Shown piece after piece: positions 1 to 5,659 of a DNA stretch of 7,111 nt. Location: the NCBI GenBank assembly GCA_937930165.1, contig CALGVL010000041.1, positions 1-7,111 of the forward strand. The letters run 5' to 3'. The translations under genes and the position numbers were made by a program. The stretch is from an uncultured Acetobacteraceae bacterium (lineage in GTDB: Bacteria > Pseudomonadota > Alphaproteobacteria > Acetobacterales > Acetobacteraceae). The notes under the pieces were generated by a model that ran no database searches, was not told the DNA's origin, and was given only the letters and a program-made list of their open reading frames with translations. Positions within the stretch are counted from its first letter, which is position 1. Each line of letters begins with the position of its first letter.

Positions 1-195
1 ATCCTGCCGCCGGCTGCCGCTGCCGCAACCTCCCGCCTGCTGGCGCGCGGCTGGTGGCGGCAGCCGGCGGTTTCACTGCTGCACCTGCTGGCCTGGGCCG
101 GCAGCGCCGGGCCACGCCACATCGCCTGGGCCGGGCGGCGCTACGGCCTGGCGCCGGACGGGACGGTGCGCTCCGTCACCCCCGCCGCCGGATAG
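1..195 (+). CDS. C-terminal fragment of an unidentified protein, possibly a membrane glycosyltransferase
   Basis: The frame beginning at base 1 is open for 64 codons and ends at a TAG at 193-195; the start lies left of the window. Third codon positions are mostly G or C, as in the other genes here, which supports real coding. The fragment is rich in Ala, Leu, Trp and Arg. It has a hydrophobic stretch around residues 24-36 (VSLLHLLAWAG), then a tail with the pattern HIAWAGRRYGLAPDGTV. A tail of the form I-x-W-x-G-R-x-Y-x-L-x-x-x-G is, from memory, like the C-termini of membrane-bound family 2 glycosyltransferases such as ceramide glucosyltransferase or the hopanoid-associated HpnI. That identity is inference from a short, low-complexity tail and could be wrong. 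The gene converges on the transporter gene, whose stop codon begins 4 bases further on. Confidence 0.6.
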   Translation: MLPPAAAAATSRLLARGWWRQPAVSLLHLLAWAGSAGPRHIAWAGRRYGLAPDGTVRSVTPAAG

Positions 196-199
196 CGGC

Positions 200-1318
200 T
201 CAGGGACGGGCCAGGATCCGCGCCACGCGGAACACCAGCCCGCCGAAGGCCGCGACCCAGGTGGCGAGCGCGATCCAGACGAAGACATTCGGGATCGGCA
301 TCAGGAAGCCGTAGCCGGCCGCCCGGGCAAAGGCGTCGGTGGCGGTGGTGTACATGCCGAGCGGGAAGACCATGGACCAGTATTGCGGGTCATAGGCCAG
401 CGGGATCCGCTTCACCGCGTAGCGCCAGACGGTCATGGCCGCCAGCAGCGGCACCCACCAGCTCGCCGCCGCCCAGAACCCCGCCGTCAGCGCAGTGAGG
501 ATCGGCAGGAAGGCATGCAGGCCGGGATGCGCCTGGACGTAGAACATGAGCTGGGCGCCCGCCAAGGTGGTGATCGCCACCGCGCCCATGTTGATCCAGT
601 AGGGCGGCGTCAGCATCTCCGCGCTCAGGTTGAAGAACAGCCAGCGGTACAGGATCAGGGAGATGAGGATTCCGTAGAACATCCCGCCCAGCAGGAAGAA
701 GCAGAGGCAGGCGAAAATCACGGCCTCCGGCTGCGGCAGCAGGTCGGCGACGGAGGCGCCCAGCACGGCCAGGGATTCGGTCGCGACGGTGACGAGCAGC
801 CAGGCGCCGCCCAGTCCCCGCTCGATCGGCGGCTTCGGCTCGGCCAGGGTCATCGCCAGGAAGAAGCCGTAGATCAGCACCAGCCAGAGCAGCCCGGCCA
901 GCAGCCACAGTGCCAAGGCGACTCCGCGCCAGGGGGTCAGCAGGACGAATTGCGTGCCCAGCACGCTGGTCCCGGCCACCATGGTCAGGAAGGTCGGGCC
1001 CACCCCATGATGCGCCATGTCGCGGAGCATGGCGCCGGGGAAGCGCAGCAGCCGCGCCAGGGTGATCGCCCAGAGGACGGGATAGGCGACAAGGTTCAGA
1101 GCGAAGAGTGCCCAGGGCACCAGGGGCACCGCCCGCAGATGCGCCGAGGCCGAGATGATGCCGGTCGCCATGACGAAGGCGAAGTAGCCCGGCGGGAAGC
1201 GCGCCAGCCATTCGGACTGCGCCGGGCCTGGACCCGCCTCGGCCCTACGGCCGCCCTGCGCTGCCCCGGACCGCCCGGCCGGTAGCGCCGCCAGGACAGG
1301 GTCTTGCAATTTCACCAT
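200..1318 (-). CDS. TDT-family (TehA/SLAC1-like) tellurite-resistance/C4-dicarboxylate transporter
   Basis: This is a predicted inner-membrane transporter or anion channel of 372 residues, a normal length for the tellurite-resistance/dicarboxylate transporter (TDT) family. After a polar Ala/Gly/Arg-rich N-terminal tail (about residues 1-40) come about ten hydrophobic segments, near 41-59, 65-88, 108-126, 132-157, 169-190, 198-227, 240-260, 268-296, 311-328 and 342-364. The first contains FPPGYFAFVMATGIIS, which matches the family hallmark at the first helix. GFWAAASWWVP (280-290) and YWSMVFPLGMYTTAT (313-327) also resemble conserved parts of this group. Family members carry C4-dicarboxylates, sulfite, chloride or other anions; the substrate cannot be read from the sequence. 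I chose ATG at 1318 because GAGG lies 5 bases upstream. A TTG at 1333 (377 residues) also has GAGG, 7 bases upstream, and remains possible. The gene points the same way as otsA but follows a gap of about 145 bases, so it is probably a separate unit. Confidence 0.9.
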   Translation of the reverse strand: MVKLQDPVLAALPAGRSGAAQGGRRAEAGPGPAQSEWLARFPPGYFAFVMATGIISASAHLRAVPLVPWALFALNLVAYPVLWAITLARLLRFPGAMLRDMAHHGVGPTFLTMVAGTSVLGTQFVLLTPWRGVALALWLLAGLLWLVLIYGFFLAMTLAEPKPPIERGLGGAWLLVTVATESLAVLGASVADLLPQPEAVIFACLCFFLLGGMFYGILISLILYRWLFFNLSAEMLTPPYWINMGAVAITTLAGAQLMFYVQAHPGLHAFLPILTALTAGFWAAASWWVPLLAAMTVWRYAVKRIPLAYDPQYWSMVFPLGMYTTATDAFARAAGYGFLMPIPNVFVWIALATWVAAFGGLVFRVARILARP

Positions 1319-1348
1319 CGGCGCCTCGACCAACCCATCACCTCGCTT

Positions 1349-1377
1349 TCAGGCGCAGGATACGGGCGAAGGGTCAA
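1349..1377 (-). promoter_or_regulatory. weak candidate promoter for the TDT transporter gene
   Basis: On the minus strand CTTGACC gives a good -35 element (TTGACC at 1377-1372). Seventeen bases on is GCCTGA (1354-1349), a poor -10. A transcript starting about 7 bases later, near 1342, would cut into the GAGG belonging to the TTG at 1333 but leave intact the GAGG before the ATG at 1318. This fits the shorter start. The -10 is weak and the assignment is only suggestive. Confidence 0.22.
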
Positions 1378-1431
1378 GCCGGGGCCGTGGGGCCGGTGGC
1401 TTGCAAATTGGCCGCGCCGATTCAGACCCGC

Positions 1432-1445
1432 GGGCCTGAAGGCCC
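1432..1445 (-). terminator. possible hairpin terminator behind otsA
   Basis: The sequence GGGCC-TGAA-GGCCC is a perfect 5-bp GC stem with a 4-base loop (TTCA on the minus strand), lying 18 bases past the otsA stop. A second small palindrome, CCGGT-C-ACCGG at 1447-1457, lies between it and the stop. No run of T follows on the minus strand, so this is not a classical intrinsic terminator. It could pause transcription, protect the 3' end, or be chance in GC-rich DNA. Confidence 0.3.
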
Positions 1446-1463
1446 TCCGGTCACCGGGGCCGC

Positions 1464-2858
1464 TCAGGCCGTGCCGGCAGCCGGCATCCTCAGCAGATGG
1501 TCGGGACCGAGCGCACGCAGGAAACTTTCGCCCCAGCCCTCCGGGGTGGCATCGGCGATCGCCTCCCAGGCCGCCTGCCAGCGGGCCCGCCGCTCGGCCA
1601 GCGGCATGTCGAGTGCGATCTGCAGGGCTTCCGCCATGCCCTCCGCATCATGCGGGTTGACCAGCAGGGCGGAGGAAAGCTGCGCCGCCGCGCCGGCGAA
1701 GCGGGACAGGACCAGGACGCCAGGATCGGCCGGATCCTGGGCGGCAATGTATTCCTTCGCCACCAGGTTCATGCCGTCCCTGAGCGGCGTGACCACCCCG
1801 ACCCGCGCCAGCCGCATGAAGCCGGCCAGCGTGTCCCGCGGCTGTGGCCGGGCGAGCAGGCGCAGGGGCAGCCAGTCCGGCTCGCCGAACTCGCTGTTGG
1901 CGGCCCCGGCCGCGGCATCCAGCTCTTGCCGCAGGCGGCGATAGGCCAGGACATCCTCGCGCGACGGCGCCGCGACCTGCAGCATGACCATGCCCCGCGA
2001 CGGCCGGCGGGCGAGTAGCCGGGCGAAGGCATCCAGCCGCTCCGGCAGCCCCTTGGTCGGGTCCAGCCGGTCTATCCCCAGCAGCAACGCCTGGTCCTGG
2101 ATGGAGCGCGCCAGCAGCCTAGCTGCTTCCGATTTCGCCTGCACGGCGGCAGTCGCGGCGAATTCCCGCGCCGCGATCTCTGCCGGGAAGACGCCGAGGC
2201 GGATCTCGCGGCCCTCCACCTCCATCACCGCATCCCCGGTGCGGCGCGCGCCGGCAAAACCGGTGGCGCAGGAGGCGAAATTGTCGCGGTCCATTGCGGT
2301 CTGGAAGCCCAGCAGGTCGGCATGCAGCACGTCCTGCACCAGGCTGCGGATCCCCGGAGCAACGGCCGCTGAATCCGGCGAAGGGAAGGGAACGTGCAGG
2401 AAGAAGCCGGTCGGGTTGCGCACGCCGCGGACGCGCAGGGCGCCAGGCAGCGACATCAGGTGGTAGTCATGCACCCAGATGCGGTCATCCGCCCTCAGCA
2501 GCGGCACCAGGTTGTCGGCGAAGCGCCGGTTCACCCGGCGGTAGATGTCCAGATCCTGGCGGCGGAAGGTCATCAGATGCGGCAGGCTGTGCAGCATCGG
2601 CCAGAGCACGCCGTTGGAATAGCCGGTGTAGTAGCCGCGGTGCTCGGCCTCGGTGAGGTCCAGCGTCGCGTAGCCGATCGCGCCGCGCTGGGTGAAGCTC
2701 GGGGCGCCGCCATGCTCCGTCACGGCGCCGCTCCAGCCGAACCACAACCCTCCGCGGCGCTGCATGAGGCCGAGCAGGGCCACAGCCAGCCCGCCCGCCT
2801 GCCCGGCATTTCCCGCAGGCACCGGAACACGGTTGGAAACGACGACGATGCGGCTCAT
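1464..2858 (-). CDS. otsA: Trehalose-6-phosphate synthase (GT20), OtsA
   Basis: This cytoplasmic retaining glucosyltransferase joins the glucose of UDP-glucose to glucose 6-phosphate, giving trehalose 6-phosphate. Its 464 residues match E. coli OtsA in length. Visible family positions include R10 in SNRVP, the glycine loop GGLA (22-25), W42, Y77 and W86 (YYTGYSNGVLWP), D131 in HDYHL, H155 in FLHVPFPSPD, R264 and K269 in DRLDPTKG, and D361 in RDGMNLVAKEY. These correspond to the E. coli glucose-6-phosphate and UDP-glucose binding residues. The usual Tyr in DRLD(Y)(S/T)KG is Pro here. The frame stays open upstream to 3008, but homology begins at MSRIVVVSNR and a strong GGAGGTG precedes that ATG, so 2858 is the start. 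The ATG overlaps the treY stop as ATGA, implying coupled translation. No otsB phosphatase gene is visible. A related GT20 activity such as glucosylglycerol-phosphate synthase is less likely but not excluded. Confidence 0.95.
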   Translation of the reverse strand: MSRIVVVSNRVPVPAGNAGQAGGLAVALLGLMQRRGGLWFGWSGAVTEHGGAPSFTQRGAIGYATLDLTEAEHRGYYTGYSNGVLWPMLHSLPHLMTFRRQDLDIYRRVNRRFADNLVPLLRADDRIWVHDYHLMSLPGALRVRGVRNPTGFFLHVPFPSPDSAAVAPGIRSLVQDVLHADLLGFQTAMDRDNFASCATGFAGARRTGDAVMEVEGREIRLGVFPAEIAAREFAATAAVQAKSEAARLLARSIQDQALLLGIDRLDPTKGLPERLDAFARLLARRPSRGMVMLQVAAPSREDVLAYRRLRQELDAAAGAANSEFGEPDWLPLRLLARPQPRDTLAGFMRLARVGVVTPLRDGMNLVAKEYIAAQDPADPGVLVLSRFAGAAAQLSSALLVNPHDAEGMAEALQIALDMPLAERRARWQAAWEAIADATPEGWGESFLRALGPDHLLRMPAAGTA

Positions 2859-5656
2859 CCCACCTCCAGCAGCGCGACCGGCAGGCGAGCGAGAATGTCC
2901 CCCACAGGCAGCCGATCGCCGGGGCCGGCGAAAACCGTCCCGGTCAGCGCCTCGCGCCAGGTGCGTGCCTCTGCAACACGCGGCAGAGCAAGTTCGGTTC
3001 CGCGCCATTCCTCATATGGAATCAAGGGCTGGGGCGAGGCACCGAGCAGGCGCGCGGACAGCCTGCTTGCCACGGCCAGGACGGCGCGGCCGCGGTGCAG
3101 GCGCGCAAAGGCCAGGACATGCGCGGCGCGCGGGCCTTCCGCCGCCAGGGGCTGGTAGTCCCCCTCCGCGAAGAGCGCGGAATGCGCGGCCCGGAGCGCC
3201 AGAAGCCGCGCCAGCACCGCCTGCTTCACTCTTCCGTCCTGCCAGTGTGCGAGCAATTCCGCGGGCTCTGCGGCTTGCTCCAGCGCCCCCTCCCGCGCCG
3301 CCCAGTCCACCGGACGGCGGTTGTCCGGATCAACCAGGCTGAGATCCCAGAACTCCGTGCCCTGGTAGAGATCCGGCACCCCCGGCGCGGCGCAGCGCAG
3401 GACCAGTTGCGCGAGGCCGTTGACGGCCCCGGCCGGGGCGATCCGCGCGGCGAAACCCGCAATCTCCGTGCTCAGGTGGCTGGGGCGGTCACCCGCCATC
3501 ATGGCGAAGAGGAAGTCCCGGCAGGCGGCCTCGTATTCCAGGTTGGGAACGGCCCAGTCGGTGCGCCGCTTCGCCTCCCGCAGCGCCTTCTCCTGCCAGG
3601 CGGCGACCCGCTCCAGGAAGGCGCGGACGCCCTCCTCATCCGCGGGATCCAAACCGAGCGGCCAGGCGCCGACCAGCATCTGGTAGAGCATGAGCTGCGC
3701 GCTCATGCCCGGCGCGGGGCCGTGCTCCAGCCCCTTCCGCAGGCTGGCGTTGAGCCGGGTCCAGCGCCCGACCGCGGCGGCCCATTCCTCCGGGATCTCG
3801 GACAGCACGGCGAGGCGCGCCCGTACATCCTCGCCGCGCTTGTGGTCATGCGTGGCCGTGGCCAGCAGGGCGCGGGGAAAATGCCGCGCCCGGGCCCGTG
3901 CGGCGGCGTGGAAGCCAGCGGGGGTGACAGCGAAGCGGCCGGGATCGGAGCCCACCTCGTTGCGCGAGAGCAGCCTGCCATAGCGGTAGAAGGCGGTGTC
4001 CTCCACGCTCTTCGCCGCGGTCGGGGCGGAGAGCTGCTGGAAGCGCACGGCGGCGGCCAGGCGCTCCCGCCGGAGGTTGGTGGGCAGGCTGCGCGGCGCC
4101 TCGCCGCCGAGCCAGGCATCCAGACGGTCCAGCAGCGGCAATTCCGTGGCGCGCACCGTGCGGCGCGCCCCGGCCAGCGCCCAGTCGAGGATGCGCTTGT
4201 CCTCCGCCGGGCGGCCGCCCGGCGTGATGTAGAGGCGGTAGACCGGGAAGTGCACCAGCACTTCGGTCAGCGCGCGGCGCAGCGCGGTCAGGGTGAAGTC
4301 GCGGGTGACGAGGTCGCGGTCCGCCACCCGCTTCAACGCCGCGGCCGTGGCATTCAATTCGCTGGTCAGGTTGTCGCGCAGGATCTGCCGGCGGGCCTGG
4401 CGTGCCTCCGCCTCGAACAGCGCCGGGCGGTGCGTGCCCTCGGTCCAGAGAGCGGTGAGCGGCCCCTCCCCGGCAGGGTCGTGCAGCACGCCGCTGGCCT
4501 CGTCCATGAAGTCGTAGCCGGTGGTGCCGTCCACCATCCAGTCGGTGCGCAGCGCCTCGAAGGGTGCCAGGATCTTCTCCACCCAGATCAGCGGCTTCCG
4601 GCCCGGGCGCACGGCCTGCATCCGCCGGTGCAGCTTGCGGCAATAGCCGCGCGGATCGGCCATCCCGTCCACATGATCCACGCGGAACCCGTCGATCATC
4701 CCCTCGGCATAGAGACGCAGGATGAAGTCATGTGTGGCGTCGAACACCTCCGGCACCTCCTGCCGCAGGCCGGCGAGGGAGATGATGTCGAAGAACCGGC
4801 GCCAGTTGATCTCATCCGCCGCGGCGCGCCACCAGGCCAGGCGGTAATGCTGTCGGTCGAGCAGGCGGTGCAGCGCATCCCGCCCAGTCTCGGTCAGCGG
4901 ATCGAATGCGGCGAGCGCGGCTTCGAGCGACGCCGCGCCCTCCGGCCTGGAGGCGAATTCCGCCAGCGCTTCCCAGGCGCGGGCAGCTTCGGCGCGCGCC
5001 TCCGGACGGTCGCGCCGGCGCAGGCCAATGCGGCCGAAAGCCAGGGCCAGCGGCTCCAGCGCCGGATCGCCGGAGGCGACCAGCACATGATGGTAGTGCT
5101 GCGGCGCGATCGGGAAGCGATGCTCGAAATACCAGGCCGCGAGCTTGCCGGTCTCCGGCTCGAAGCGCAGCTTCAGGTCGCCGGAGGCCAGCACCTCCCC
5201 ATAGGGCGCGCCGAGGAAGGGGGCGAGCAGCCGGTTTTGCAGGCTGCGATCCGGCGGCTCCCAGTCTATGTCGAAGAAGGCGGCGTAGGGGCTCTGCCGG
5301 CCCCATTCCAGCACGTCCAGCCACCAGGCATTGTCCGCGCCGCCGACGCCCATATGGTTCGGCACGATATCGAGGATGAGGCCCATCCCCGCCGCATGCA
5401 GCGCCGCCACGAGCCGGCGCAGGGCCGGCTCGCCGCCGAGTTCCGGGTTGATCTGCCCATGGTCCACGATGTCATAGCCATGGGTCGAGCCGGAACGCGC
5501 CTTCAGGATGGGCGAGGCATAGAGATGGCTGATGCCGAGCCGCGCCAGATAGGGCACCAGCGGCACCGCATCATCCAGCGTGAAGCCCTTGTGGAATTGC
5601 AGCCGCGCGGTGGCACGGAGGGGAACGGCGCCCGGCCCGGGCCGCGGATCGGACAT
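2855..5656 (-). CDS. treY: Maltooligosyl trehalose synthase (GH13), TreY
   Basis: This is an intramolecular transglycosylase that turns the reducing-end alpha-1,4 bond of a maltodextrin into an alpha,alpha-1,1 bond, the first step of the cytoplasmic TreY/TreZ route to trehalose. Its 933 residues sit towards the long end of the family. The N-terminus ATARLQFHKGFTLDDA (15-30) and LYASPILKARSGSTHGYD (45-62) are typical of TreY. GH13 region I is DIVPNH (96-101). Region II is GFRVDHVDG (323-331), with predicted nucleophile D327. Region III is LIWVEKIL (356-363), with acid/base E360. Region IV is THDHKRGED (602-610), with H603 and D604. VPDLYQGTEFWD (760-771) near the C-terminus also fits. All catalytic residues are present and no frameshift is seen. 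ATG at 5656 follows the malQ stop by 3 bases in the same frame and has only a G-run (5664-5668) as ribosome site, suggesting reinitiation after malQ. The stop overlaps the otsA ATG. TreZ, its usual partner, is not in the window. Confidence 0.97.
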   Translation of the reverse strand: MSDPRPGPGAVPLRATARLQFHKGFTLDDAVPLVPYLARLGISHLYASPILKARSGSTHGYDIVDHGQINPELGGEPALRRLVAALHAAGMGLILDIVPNHMGVGGADNAWWLDVLEWGRQSPYAAFFDIDWEPPDRSLQNRLLAPFLGAPYGEVLASGDLKLRFEPETGKLAAWYFEHRFPIAPQHYHHVLVASGDPALEPLALAFGRIGLRRRDRPEARAEAARAWEALAEFASRPEGAASLEAALAAFDPLTETGRDALHRLLDRQHYRLAWWRAAADEINWRRFFDIISLAGLRQEVPEVFDATHDFILRLYAEGMIDGFRVDHVDGMADPRGYCRKLHRRMQAVRPGRKPLIWVEKILAPFEALRTDWMVDGTTGYDFMDEASGVLHDPAGEGPLTALWTEGTHRPALFEAEARQARRQILRDNLTSELNATAAALKRVADRDLVTRDFTLTALRRALTEVLVHFPVYRLYITPGGRPAEDKRILDWALAGARRTVRATELPLLDRLDAWLGGEAPRSLPTNLRRERLAAAVRFQQLSAPTAAKSVEDTAFYRYGRLLSRNEVGSDPGRFAVTPAGFHAAARARARHFPRALLATATHDHKRGEDVRARLAVLSEIPEEWAAAVGRWTRLNASLRKGLEHGPAPGMSAQLMLYQMLVGAWPLGLDPADEEGVRAFLERVAAWQEKALREAKRRTDWAVPNLEYEAACRDFLFAMMAGDRPSHLSTEIAGFAARIAPAGAVNGLAQLVLRCAAPGVPDLYQGTEFWDLSLVDPDNRRPVDWAAREGALEQAAEPAELLAHWQDGRVKQAVLARLLALRAAHSALFAEGDYQPLAAEGPRAAHVLAFARLHRGRAVLAVASRLSARLLGASPQPLIPYEEWRGTELALPRVAEARTWREALTGTVFAGPGDRLPVGDILARLPVALLEVG
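2861..2867 (-). promoter_or_regulatory. Strong ribosome binding site of otsA, inside the end of treY
   Basis: On the minus strand GGAGGTG lies 2 bases before the ATG at 2858 (GGAGG itself is 4 bases away), near-perfectly complementary to the 3' end of 16S rRNA. It sits within the last codons of treY. It fixes the otsA start against the longer open frame reaching 3008. With the ATGA overlap it suggests that otsA is translated both by coupling and by direct initiation. Confidence 0.7.
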
Positions 5657-5659
5657 AGT

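Noticed and set aside
162..177. Inverted repeat GACGG/CCGTC as a terminator of the left-hand gene
   Set aside because: It is a short stem inside the coding sequence with no T-tract; such repeats are frequent by chance in DNA this GC-rich.
383..1285. A 300-codon + strand open frame opposite the TDT transporter
   Set aside because: It has the same complementary codon register and a low-complexity Gln/Arg/Gly/His product; the opposite strand encodes a clear ten-helix membrane protein.
2859..3008. Extension of otsA upstream by 50 codons, to a Met at 3008
   Set aside because: The extra residues are Arg/Gly/Cys-rich, overlap the end of treY in another frame, and do not resemble any GT20 N-terminus. 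Homology and the strong ribosome site both point to 2858.
2394..3158. A 254-codon + strand open frame opposite the otsA start and treY end
   Set aside because: It is a shadow in the register complementary to otsA. It crosses the treY/otsA boundary and has no recognisable domain.
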